From UBA5342 sp965662645 (lineage in GTDB: Bacteria > Bacteroidota > Bacteroidia > Bacteroidales > UBA5342): a stretch of 13,918 nt of DNA. The stretch is taken from the NCBI GenBank assembly GCA_965662645.1, contig CBFIII010000077.1, positions 1-13,918 on the forward strand, given 5' to 3'. Within the stretch, counting starts at the first letter, position 1, and each line of letters opens with the position of its first letter. Below the pieces are notes generated by a model that saw only the letters and a program-made list of their open reading frames with translations, was not told the origin of the DNA and did no database searches. A program made the position numbers and the translations under genes. Shown in pieces: positions 1-7,544 of this stretch.

Positions 1-1
1 T

Positions 2-1033
2 GCGGATAATACCTTAAAAGTAGGTTATACTGATGCTTTGGTTTCAGCTAATGCTGATGTTGCTGCTAATACTTTAAAAGCGACCAATGTATCTACAGCA
101 TTAAGCACCGGAACAGTAAATGCGACAAGTTATGGGATTACTTCTGATGGTGGAGCCAATGATCTAGTTTTGGTGGAAGCAACGACTAATACAGCCGGTT
201 TACTTGGTGCTGATAAATGGGATGAAATAGTTGCTAATACCGCTAAAGTAGGCATTACCTCAGGTCAGGCTAGTGAAATCACAGCCAATACGGCAAAAAC
301 GACAAATAATGCAGATTCCATAGATAGTAATGCAACCAATATTGCAGCACTAGCTTTATCTAGTTCCGACAACCAACAACTAACACAAGCAGCATACACT
401 AATGGTTCAAGTACAATATCATTATCAGATGAAGATGCAACTTCAAGTACAGTAACTGTAACCGACAACCAAACCATCACAGATCTAAGCTTAGATTCAA
501 ATGATAGTTTGTCTGTTACAATTGAAGATGGTAATACTTTGAAGGTTGATCTTTCATCATTAAGACCAGATGTTAGAATCAATAATAATACGGGTGTAGT
601 AAATAAATACAATAGTGGAGGTATAGATGTGGTATTAGTTAATGCAGATTATATCCTGCCAAAAGCAGACACAACGCTTGGTGTAACGATGACCATTAAG
701 AATGTGAGTACATCAGCACCAGGAAAAGTAATCGTTTCTGCTAATGGAGCAGAGTTGATTGATGCTACTAATACCATAGATTTATATAGGAAGTTTGATT
801 ACATCACGGTGGTGAGCAATGGAACACAATGGTACAAGATTGGTGGTGGTTCATCCAAAATTGCAGAGCGCAATGCGGCCGCTGCAACCGCTCATAAAGA
901 TGCTTTCTATTGGGGTAAGCCAGATTCTACGGATTCTTGGCGTATCATATCTAACGAAGGTGATGACAGGTTACTTATTCAAAGACGACAAGCTGATGGT
1001 ACTTGGAAGAATAAGACTTGTATTGTTCCATAG
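2..1033 (+). CDS. Fibrous tail-fibre-like stalk protein, 5'-truncated by the window edge
   Basis: The frame is open from base 2, so the gene starts upstream; a TTG at 38 is internal and there is no reason to call it the start. At least 343 residues remain, ending in TAG at 1031-1033. The N-terminal ~110 residues carry a recurring Ala-Asn-Thr-x-Lys motif (ADNTLKVGYT, AANTLKATN, VANTAKVGIT, TANTAKTTNN), a pattern common in trimeric coiled-coil stalks of Bacteroidota and phage fibre proteins. The middle is Ser/Thr/Asp-rich (LSDEDATSSTVTVTDNQTIT), suggesting beta structure. A compact beta-rich section follows (LGVTMTIKNVSTSAPGKV, then FDYITVVSNGTQWYKIGGG), resembling fibre head domains. The end (DSWRIISNEGDDRLLIQRR, then ADGTWKNKTCIVP) resembles the terminal strand of tail-fibre proteins. 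No signal peptide can be judged because the start is missing. The role as fibre or adhesin is inferred; it could be a prophage gene or a host surface protein, and nothing else in the window looks phage-derived. Confidence 0.8.
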   Translation, partial: ADNTLKVGYTDALVSANADVAANTLKATNVSTALSTGTVNATSYGITSDGGANDLVLVEATTNTAGLLGADKWDEIVANTAKVGITSGQASEITANTAKTTNNADSIDSNATNIAALALSSSDNQQLTQAAYTNGSSTISLSDEDATSSTVTVTDNQTITDLSLDSNDSLSVTIEDGNTLKVDLSSLRPDVRINNNTGVVNKYNSGGIDVVLVNADYILPKADTTLGVTMTIKNVSTSAPGKVIVSANGAELIDATNTIDLYRKFDYITVVSNGTQWYKIGGGSSKIAERNAAAATAHKDAFYWGKPDSTDSWRIISNEGDDRLLIQRRQADGTWKNKTCIVP

Positions 1034-1054
1034 GTTTAGTCTTTAGAATGTTAA

Positions 1055-1094
1055 GAAAATTCATCAAGTGATTTATATTATTTGGTGAATTTTT
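1055..1094 (+). terminator. Rho-independent terminator-like hairpin after the fibre gene
   Basis: The arms AAAATTCATCAA (1056-1067) and TTGGTGAATTTT (1082-1093) pair over 12 bp with one T-G wobble, around a 14-base loop. The hairpin begins about 23 bases after the stop codon at 1033. An A run on the left arm and a T run on the right would let it terminate transcription from either side. It separates the fibre gene from everything downstream. Confidence 0.65.
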
Positions 1095-1490
1095 AGGTTT
1101 ATTTTGCTTGGAAATAATAATTGAGTCTAGAATGTTTTTTATTGCTATTTATTAGTTTTGATTTTGTAACAAGATACCTGATTCTTAATCCTAATGTTAA
1201 TAGCGATGAATGGTTTAGTGCTGTTGTTTCCTTTTAGTCCGAAAGACTATGAGGGTACAAGATAATAAACCCTGTTTTTTAGTTTGGATGATTATCGTTG
1301 CTTGTTCATGTTACGATGAAAATCAAATGAAACATGAATTAAAAAGTAAAAGTTGTGTCGTGTATGATGAATTTACGATTATTCTTTTACCTCTAAAATC
1401 TAATTTGTCTTTTTCCTTTAGGATCTTAATAGTATAATTCTTTTTGTTTGAACTATTGGTGAAAAAAGCTGGTTTTTAAATTTTCCACAA
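1095..1490. other. AT-rich spacer with no supportable gene
   Basis: This stretch of about 400 bases has no reading frame with recognisable protein features. A 62-codon frame at 1249-1437 is short, hydrophobic and Cys-rich, has no clear ribosome site and no recognised motif. Near the right end an A run and a T run flank GCTGG (about 1463-1478), a weak imperfect hairpin. No convincing TAnnTTTG promoter was found for the small frame that starts at 1491. Confidence 0.5.
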
Positions 1491-1634
1491 ATGATATTTG
1501 TTAAAAATACACCTATATATCTAAAGAATTATTTTCGATTCTTGGGATTGTTGTTCGCTTGTTTTTTCTTTTCTTCGAGTGCTATCTTCGCACAGCAGAC
1601 TTATTGTTCTTCTTATGGGAGTGATAAAGATTAG
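1491..1634 (+). pseudogene. Signal-peptide remnant of a lost secreted protein (47 codons)
   Basis: The frame starts at ATG 1491 and stops at TAG 1632-1634. It encodes a basic N-terminus (MIFVKNTPIYLKNYFR), a hydrophobic core (FLGLLFACFFFSSSAIF) and a signal-peptidase-like end, Phe-Ala-Gln-Gln, followed by only TYCSSYGSDKD. A Tyr-Cys-x-Ser-x-Gly start right after the cleavage site is, as I recall, typical of large secreted Bacteroidota proteins such as GEVED-domain proteins. The reading after the stop is unrelated, so the rest appears deleted rather than merely frameshifted. A genuine short secreted peptide is possible but less likely. It lies 41 bases before the start of protein A, in a different frame. 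Confidence 0.55.
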
Positions 1635-1675
1635 TTGTTTATATTGTGTAATTATATTTTGTTAATTTATTTCAT

Positions 1676-4600
1676 ATGAACTTGTCTTGTTTTTTTAAAA
1701 TGACAATAATAGTTGATCATATAAAATGTTTTTTAAGACTTGAAAGGGTTTTGACTTTGTTTTTCGTTTTCCTATTTCTGGTTTTTCAGGTGGATGATGT
1801 CTATTCTCAAGTGGATACTTTGGAGTATCTTACGCCAGCTCAGACTGGATTCGTGGATAACGTATATCTCATTCAAAGTCCTGCTGATTTGATATGTTTA
1901 TCAAAGACTTCAGCTTATTGGGATAAGCTTATTTGTCAGGTTGTTGATGTTGATTTTGAAGAAAGCAGTTGGGGGTTGTGTGGAGGAGTCTCTTATTCCA
2001 AGGGCGATTGGAATATGGATGGTGATGTGGATGGTGATGATGATAAAGGTTTTGCTATGATAGGTAATGGTTCTTATTTTACAGGAACATACCGAGGAGC
2101 TTCATGGAATGGAACGACCCTTACTTTGGATGTGGATCGTAGTGTTGAGCATCTTTTTATTGATAGGTCTGTCTGGACGGGGACGGGAATGTTTGCTTCA
2201 ACGAGTAATGCATATATTAAGAATATCCATTTAATTGATGTTGATATCAATGCTAAGGCTCAGGTAGGTGCATTAATTGGAAATGCGCAAGGTAGTACCG
2301 TTGTTGAAGATTGTTCTTCTAGTGGTCGTGTGGTTACAATTAGTAGAGAAGTAGGAGGTTTAATTGGTTATAGTAAGGGTATTGAATTAAAAGGGTCTTC
2401 TTCGTATTGTACGGTAATATGTACGTTAATTAGTGATGTGTCGAATGCCAACTCATGGAGTGTAGGTGGTTTGGTCGGAAAGCTAGATTATTCTGGAACG
2501 ATTATTAACTGTTTTGCTAGTGGAGATGTGTATGCTGAAAATGTTTTTAATGTAGGAGGGCTTGTTGGTTTTCTTGTTTCTGGTACTATAGAAGGGTCTT
2601 ATTCCACGGGTTTTGTTCATGGTGAAAAAAGTGTTGGTGGACTTATTGGATGCTTTTCTAAAGAATCAACGGTTAGTAATTGTTATAGTACTGGAGCTAT
2701 AATGGCAGATTCTGTTGCAGGGTCTTTTGCAGGGTCTGTTGTGTTGACGAATTCTAAAAGTTCATTAGATTCCTGTTATGCTACAGGTAATGTAGCATTG
2801 TCAGGAGCTACTACTTCTCTAGGGGCTTTTGTTGGTTCTAGTTCAGGAGATATTTATAAAGATTGTTATTACGATAAAGAGACAACTGGAGCTGTCTATT
2901 ATGTGGGTAATATGTCTGATGTTGCTGGTGTCGATCCTTTATCTACATCTGCTTTTGCAACTTCCAGTAACTTTAATTTTAGTGCATCTGAGTGGAGTTT
3001 TGATAATAACACTTATGGCCGTCCTTATTTAGCTTGGCAGAATGATGGAAGTGCTGATTATAATGTGAGTAATCCCATTCCTGAACCTATTGATGGTGGA
3101 TTTAGTCAGGATGCTACTTATTTAGGTACGGGGGTGTTAGCTAAAGGTTTACGTTATGCTAAGATTAAGTCTCTAGCTTATGATGATTTTTCTGATCATG
3201 CTTATGGTTGGGACGATGTCAGTAGTGCGAGTACCTGGCCTGCTGGTGATAGTTATACTGGTTTTGAGATTGTGAAAGGTACGGAAATGAAATATACGCA
3301 TCCTAGTGGGATTTCAGTATTAGGTGGAGACGATTATTTGGTAGCTACTGGAACTGATGGTTCTGACCAGTCAAAGTTTGTCTTTAGAGAATTAAAGGGT
3401 TTGAATAAGACGTTCTATGTTAGTTTTTTAGCCCGTTTTTCATCTACAGTGAGTAATAGTTGGTCTTTTATTGCTTTAGGTAAAAAAGATAGTATTGATG
3501 ATTCTGGTGTTGCGTTGGGGACTTTAGGTTCGGGGTCAAAGTTAGGTGCCGCTTTTGCTAATAATGGAAGTCTTATTTCAAGGCTGGGAACATCTTCTCC
3601 TATAGGGGGAAAGACTTATTTTGTAGTTGGGAAGTGGACTTGTGATGCTTCTGGGAAGATAACAAGTATCGAGACTTGGGTTGATCCTACTTCTCCTGAC
3701 TTAGAAGAAGCGGATTATCATGATTCTATAGTTGGTGTTTCTGATCAGATGAGTGCTATTGATATACAGAGTTATTATTCTGGCACCTCTAATATTGATG
3801 AGATAAGAGTGGGACGTACTTGGTCCTCCGTAGTACCTTGTGAAATGGGTTGGATTGATGTGCCTGCTACTAGTACGAGTGGTAATGTTTTTACCATTGA
3901 AAAAACAGGTTTAGATTCTGGTGAATTTTATGTTCAGCCCTATATTGTTAAGGCTGATAGTTCACGTGAATATGGGGATCTTTCTTCTGTGACTTTTGGT
4001 TCTGTACAACTTTCAGCGCCTGATATTAGTGATGTAGTACAGCCTTATTGTGGCACGAATTACGGTAGCGTTGTATTGTCAGGTTTGCCTTTAGGCATAG
4101 AATGGAAAATAACGCAAAATCCAGGTAATGTGGAATATGTAGGTTCTGGTTTTAGTACTACGATATCTGGTCTTTCTTCTGGAACATATACGTTTAGTGT
4201 TGAAGAAAATAAATACCATGGTTTAACTGCGGATTATTATAATTCAATTAATTTAAGTGGTACACCTGTATTAACTCGAATAGATTCTACTGTTAATTTC
4301 GATTGGGATCGTGATGCTCCTGATATCTCTGTTAATGAAGATGATTTTTCGGTGCATTGGGAAGGACGGGTAATGCCCCGCTATACTGAAACATATACAT
4401 TTATAACTTCTAGAGATGACGGTATTAGGTTATGGGTAGATGATTCTCTAATTATTAATAAATGGAGTACTTCTGCTGAACGACTTGATTCTGGAACAAT
4501 AGCTTTAGAAGCAGATAAGAGATATAATATTGTTTTAGAGTTTTATGAACATACAGGGGAAGCTGTTGCAAAGCTGCGATGGCATAGTGCGTCTCAAGAG

Positions 4601-7189
4601 AGAGAGATTATTCCTAAGTCACAACTTTTTTCTGATAGTTTAACAGTGGAATATATTGCTTCCAGTATTTCTGATGAGGTGATTATTGATGCTCCTCCTG
4701 TAACAATATTTAGTCTTTCTGGAGGAGGTTCTTATTGTTTGACAAGTGATAGTGCTACACTATTTCTTAGTGGTTCTGAGATCGATGTTACTTATCAATT
4801 ATATGTAGATAACACCACCTTGGTGAGTTCCATTGCTGGTACTGGCACCCCTCTTAGTTTTTCGGGTATATCATCTGAAGGTATTTATACTGTTGTTGCT
4901 ATTCCTGATTCTGATCTGAGCAGCTGTACTCCAATGATGTATGGTAGTGATACTATATATGATATATCTCCAAGTGCTCCATTAATTGAATCGATTACTC
5001 AGCCAATATCTATGGATTCTACGGGAAGTGTGGTATTAAATGGTTTACCACCTTTGTGGCATCTTATTCAAATACCTGGAGATGTGAGTTATTATGGAGA
5101 AGGTGATAGTGCTACAATTTTAAATTTAGAAACAGGGACTTATAGTTTCTCAGTAGCTACTAATTATGGCGGTAATGGTTTGCTTGGAGAGTATTATAAT
5201 AATAAATTTGACGGGTCTTCTATATTCACAAGAATTGATACTACGATTAATTTTAATCTGGGAAATGAATCTCCTGATGACTTTGTTAAACCTGATGGCT
5301 CTGTTGTTAGTGTCGGTCCAAATAATTATTCAGTACGTTGGTCTGGGCAAGTGCAAGCTGTTTATAGTGAATTATATACATTTTGGACATATAGTGATGA
5401 TGGTATTCGATTATGGGTTGATGGAACTCAACTTGTTGATCAATGGAATGATCATGGTCGTACTTATTATAGTGGTAAAATATTCTTAGAAGCTGGTGAG
5501 AAATATAATATTGTTTTAGAATTTTATGAAAATGGAGGAGGTTCAGTTACTCAGCTTGGATGGACTAGCCTGAGTCAAGATTCAGTGATTATTCCCAAAT
5601 CACAGTTGTATCCTTACGAAAATGTTGATGACGGTTGTTTTTCTCCTTTTTCTGAAGAAGTCGTGATAACAGCTCAATGCAATGCTACTGATAGCGTGAC
5701 AAAGATTGGAGAGACTACAGCCACCTTTTATGGTTCTATTTTTTCAGGTTGGTCTATTGTAGAATATGGTTTTTATTATTCAACGGATAATGATGAGTCC
5801 AAACTGATCAATGGTGGGACTGACTCTTGCGTTACTGCTTATTCAGATGTAGCCATTGATACGAGTAATTTAATTTACTCTTGTGATGTCACAGGTTTGA
5901 CGAATAGATCAGCTTATTATTTTAGATCTTATATGAAAGATACTTCAGATAATTACACCTATGGAAAAGTAGTCCGCTTTCTCTCAGAAAAAAGAGATTT
6001 CTCCTTAGCTCTTGATGGTGATGGCGACTTTCTGTTAATAGATAGTACAACTACACGTGATGTGATTAATGACTGGGGAGCCTCTGAAAATACTTTTTCG
6101 GTTGATTTCTGGATGAGAAATGCTTCTTCTGATACTACAAAAATGGTTATTATCTCTGATACTTGTACTGATTATTCTACAACTCCATCTACTAGTTTGG
6201 GTTATATGATTGCTTATAGAAAAGGTATGATTTATTTTGAAAATAGAGGGTATTTAAACAGAACTGATTCTGTGGTTTTTGATCAAGAATGGCATCACAT
6301 TGCCTGTACTTATAAAGATAGGGAAAATTGTATTTATGTTGATGGTCGTTTGATTACTTCTAAGCATCCGGTTTTTTGGTTTACAAGGCCGAATGTAAAT
6401 TTGAGTTGTAAAATAGGATGTACTAACGATTCGAAAGAATTTACTAAATTTTATTATTTTAATGGCAATATTGATGCTATGCGTTTTTGGAATGTAGCGC
6501 TCACAGCTGATCAGATCAGTGAGTTGTGTTATGATAATGTGCAATCTAATCCATCGTCGAATACAATAACCTGCATCGCTTCTGGTCGAGTAATTCCAGG
6601 GCTTACTGCCGGTAATTTAACAGCCTCTTTAGGTTTTAATGTTATGTCCACTCAGGAATCTGTTGGTGCTGTTCCCGTTGATATCCATTATCCGTCACAA
6701 GAATCTTTGCATTATTTGCCATTTTTTCATGCCGATACCAGGTTGCCATCCGATTCTACATCTTTCAATATTGTAGCTGTAGGTGATGCACATCCTTCGC
6801 CTTATTTACCTCGTGTGCATTGGCGTAGTAATCCTACTGATTCCGTTTGGATGAATTCATCTAACTGGGGTGGGTATGCTTATCCTGGACAAGGGGTGGC
6901 TTCTGTTGATTATCCTGATGTTTCTTCTTCTGATTTGGCTAATGATAGTGTCTATTGTCTTTATACTATTGTGGATAGTTCTGCGATTAGACCCGTTGTT
7001 ACGGGCACACCTCCCGATGTACAAATCTTTGTGGATAAGGATGATCGAATTGGTACTTATCGTGTAGATGAGTCGGATTCTAAACTAACGATTATAAAAG
7101 GATTTTACCCAAGGATGTTTGATGCTGCTGATATTGATAGTAAAGATGGAGCTATAGATATAGAAGAAGGCTCTCTGGAGGCTTTTTAG
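1676..7189 (+). CDS. Protein A: secreted GLUG / ConA-like / PA14 / Fn3-like / laminin-G-like surface protein
   Basis: This is an 1837-residue secreted, adhesin-like protein. Residues 1-45 form a signal peptide with core VLTLFFVFLFLVF ending at VYSQ; ATG at 1700 (Met9) is an alternative start that leaves a more ordinary 37-residue leader. Neither start has a clear Shine-Dalgarno; an imperfect TAnnTTTG-like site near 1653-1661 would suit the 1700 start better. Residues ~49-460 are a GLUG region, with Val-Gly-Gly-Leu-Ile/Val-Gly motifs near 226, 263, 293 and 320, and an acidic insert KGDWNMDGDVDGDDDKGF near 110. Residues ~492-722 are a concanavalin-A-like domain. Residues 782-1335 hold two Ig-like/PA14 units with the conserved Asp-Asp-Gly at 914-916 and 1241-1243. 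Residues 1339-1441 are Fn3-like and 1442-1622 laminin-G-like (EWHHIACTY). The C-terminus contains an NW/P motif segment (near W1716) and ends in EEGSLEAF, with no recognisable type IX sorting domain, so it may be truncated. Sugar binding is inferred from domain types. Confidence 0.85.
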   Translation: MNLSCFFKMTIIVDHIKCFLRLERVLTLFFVFLFLVFQVDDVYSQVDTLEYLTPAQTGFVDNVYLIQSPADLICLSKTSAYWDKLICQVVDVDFEESSWGLCGGVSYSKGDWNMDGDVDGDDDKGFAMIGNGSYFTGTYRGASWNGTTLTLDVDRSVEHLFIDRSVWTGTGMFASTSNAYIKNIHLIDVDINAKAQVGALIGNAQGSTVVEDCSSSGRVVTISREVGGLIGYSKGIELKGSSSYCTVICTLISDVSNANSWSVGGLVGKLDYSGTIINCFASGDVYAENVFNVGGLVGFLVSGTIEGSYSTGFVHGEKSVGGLIGCFSKESTVSNCYSTGAIMADSVAGSFAGSVVLTNSKSSLDSCYATGNVALSGATTSLGAFVGSSSGDIYKDCYYDKETTGAVYYVGNMSDVAGVDPLSTSAFATSSNFNFSASEWSFDNNTYGRPYLAWQNDGSADYNVSNPIPEPIDGGFSQDATYLGTGVLAKGLRYAKIKSLAYDDFSDHAYGWDDVSSASTWPAGDSYTGFEIVKGTEMKYTHPSGISVLGGDDYLVATGTDGSDQSKFVFRELKGLNKTFYVSFLARFSSTVSNSWSFIALGKKDSIDDSGVALGTLGSGSKLGAAFANNGSLISRLGTSSPIGGKTYFVVGKWTCDASGKITSIETWVDPTSPDLEEADYHDSIVGVSDQMSAIDIQSYYSGTSNIDEIRVGRTWSSVVPCEMGWIDVPATSTSGNVFTIEKTGLDSGEFYVQPYIVKADSSREYGDLSSVTFGSVQLSAPDISDVVQPYCGTNYGSVVLSGLPLGIEWKITQNPGNVEYVGSGFSTTISGLSSGTYTFSVEENKYHGLTADYYNSINLSGTPVLTRIDSTVNFDWDRDAPDISVNEDDFSVHWEGRVMPRYTETYTFITSRDDGIRLWVDDSLIINKWSTSAERLDSGTIALEADKRYNIVLEFYEHTGEAVAKLRWHSASQEREIIPKSQLFSDSLTVEYIASSISDEVIIDAPPVTIFSLSGGGSYCLTSDSATLFLSGSEIDVTYQLYVDNTTLVSSIAGTGTPLSFSGISSEGIYTVVAIPDSDLSSCTPMMYGSDTIYDISPSAPLIESITQPISMDSTGSVVLNGLPPLWHLIQIPGDVSYYGEGDSATILNLETGTYSFSVATNYGGNGLLGEYYNNKFDGSSIFTRIDTTINFNLGNESPDDFVKPDGSVVSVGPNNYSVRWSGQVQAVYSELYTFWTYSDDGIRLWVDGTQLVDQWNDHGRTYYSGKIFLEAGEKYNIVLEFYENGGGSVTQLGWTSLSQDSVIIPKSQLYPYENVDDGCFSPFSEEVVITAQCNATDSVTKIGETTATFYGSIFSGWSIVEYGFYYSTDNDESKLINGGTDSCVTAYSDVAIDTSNLIYSCDVTGLTNRSAYYFRSYMKDTSDNYTYGKVVRFLSEKRDFSLALDGDGDFLLIDSTTTRDVINDWGASENTFSVDFWMRNASSDTTKMVIISDTCTDYSTTPSTSLGYMIAYRKGMIYFENRGYLNRTDSVVFDQEWHHIACTYKDRENCIYVDGRLITSKHPVFWFTRPNVNLSCKIGCTNDSKEFTKFYYFNGNIDAMRFWNVALTADQISELCYDNVQSNPSSNTITCIASGRVIPGLTAGNLTASLGFNVMSTQESVGAVPVDIHYPSQESLHYLPFFHADTRLPSDSTSFNIVAVGDAHPSPYLPRVHWRSNPTDSVWMNSSNWGGYAYPGQGVASVDYPDVSSSDLANDSVYCLYTIVDSSAIRPVVTGTPPDVQIFVDKDDRIGTYRVDESDSKLTIIKGFYPRMFDAADIDSKDGAIDIEEGSLEAF
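1820..3991 (+). repeat. Long paralogous repeat, copy in protein A (GLUG + ConA-like module)
   Basis: This segment encodes residues 49-772 of protein A and is colinear with 11257-13431 in protein B, with nearly the same length (2172 against 2175 bases). Similarity starts at LEYL directly after the signal peptide and ends at REYGDLSSV. One stretch of 101 bases (3419-3519 against 12847-12947) is identical by eye, while the acidic insert near 1960-2040 is diverged and carries indels. Confidence 0.9.
4019..4699 (+). repeat. Ig-like/PA14 unit 1 within protein A
   Basis: This encodes residues 782-1008. A SprB-like Ig half (VQPYCGTNYGSVVLSGLP, then SGTYTFSVEENK) leads into a PA14 domain (GLTADYY at 849 to IIPKSQLF at 985), followed by a short tail ISDEVIIDAPP. 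The PA14 core shows RDDGIRLWVDDSL, with Asp914-Asp915 at the site that binds calcium in lectin-type PA14 domains. The unit is repeated at 4979-5680 and is absent from the matching place in protein B. Confidence 0.75.
4979..5680 (+). repeat. Ig-like/PA14 unit 2 within protein A
   Basis: This encodes residues 1102-1335 and repeats the layout of unit 1: an Ig half (STGSVVLNGLPPLWHLIQ, then ETGTYSFSVATN), a PA14 domain (GLLGEYYNN at 1168 to IIPKSQLYPY at about 1314) and a tail GCFSPFSEEVVITAQC. Asp1241-Asp1242 of SDDGIRLWVDG match the first unit. Between the units lies a separate Ig-like domain (residues ~1009-1101, GGGSYCLTSDSATLFLSGSE). Confidence 0.75.
5690..6134 (+). repeat. Second paralogous repeat, copy in protein A (Fn3-like + start of laminin-G-like)
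   Basis: This is colinear with 13471-13918. The first ~285 bases, which encode the Fn3-like domain from DSVTKI onward, are strongly diverged between the copies. From CGC at 5975 (against 13759) the two sequences differ at only 3 of 160 positions counted by eye, up to the window edge. In protein A the laminin-G-like domain then continues to about 6541. Confidence 0.9.
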
Positions 7190-7221
7190 GAATAATTTAT
7201 TAGCATATAATCTCAATTGCA

Positions 7222-7259
7222 TTCAAGAATTTAGATTTTGTAAGTCTTGAAGTGTTTTT
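7222..7259 (+). terminator. Terminator-like hairpin after protein A
   Basis: TTCAAGA (7222-7228) pairs with TCTTGAA (7245-7251), and an inner TTA/TAA pairing extends the stem across a small internal loop. It is followed by GTG and a run of five T. It lies 33 bases after the stop at 7189, a suitable place to end the protein A transcript. The stem is AT-rich, so the call is moderate. Confidence 0.5.
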
Positions 7260-7307
7260 GGTTTCTTTATTTTTATACCATTTTCTTTATTCTGAGAATG
7301 CTTTTTA

Positions 7308-7347
7308 TATGAGTGAAAATTTCACGGTGAGAGTCGTGTTACTCATA
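7308..7347. other. Compact two-part stem-loop with a GAGA tetraloop
   Basis: The outer stem is TATGAGT (7308-7314) with ACTCATA (7341-7347). The inner stem is CACGGT (7323-7328) with GTCGTG (7333-7338), including two G-T wobbles, closed by GAGA, which fits the GNRA tetraloop rule. The internal loop has 8 bases on the left and 2 on the right. It lies in a non-coding spacer that is much more AT-rich around it. No known RNA family is recognised and the function is unknown. Confidence 0.35.
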
Positions 7348-7544
7348 AATTATTATATTTTTGTGTGGTATTAAAAATAATAATGTTGTTTGTGTTAATG
7401 AGTCTTATTTGTTGTTTTTAATAGTATTAGATAATTGTTTGTTATTCCTTTTGAGTTGTCATCTGTATGATAATGGATTTTGTACGATTTTCACAATAAT
7501 ATTGATGATTAGCTTTTTTGTTTACTGCTATCTATTTTCCCTTT
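7348..7544. other. AT-rich spacer without a recognisable gene
   Basis: The left end contains an AT-only imperfect inverted repeat, TTATTATATTTTT against AAAAATAATAA (about 7350-7383). A hydrophobic 61-codon frame at 7361-7546 has no signal-peptide layout, motif or ribosome site, and I treat it as a by-product of base composition. Confidence 0.4.

Noticed and set aside
265..612. A 115-codon frame on the - strand across the fibre gene.
   Set aside because: It is antisense to a frame with clear repeat and domain structure, and its composition mirrors that gene.
1249..1437. A 62-codon + strand frame with a short hydrophobic stretch and a lipobox-like Val-Ala-Cys.
   Set aside because: The cysteine context is poor, there is no clear ribosome site or promoter, and the downstream residues look like random AT-rich translation.
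6254..6544. A 96-codon frame on the - strand.
   Set aside because: It is antisense to the laminin-G-like domain of protein A and has no features of its own.
7308..7347. Resemblance of the GGTGAGAGTC hairpin to domain V of a group II intron.
   Set aside because: The catalytic AGC triad is missing, the left side has an 8-base bulge that domain V does not have, and no intron-encoded reverse transcriptase is nearby.
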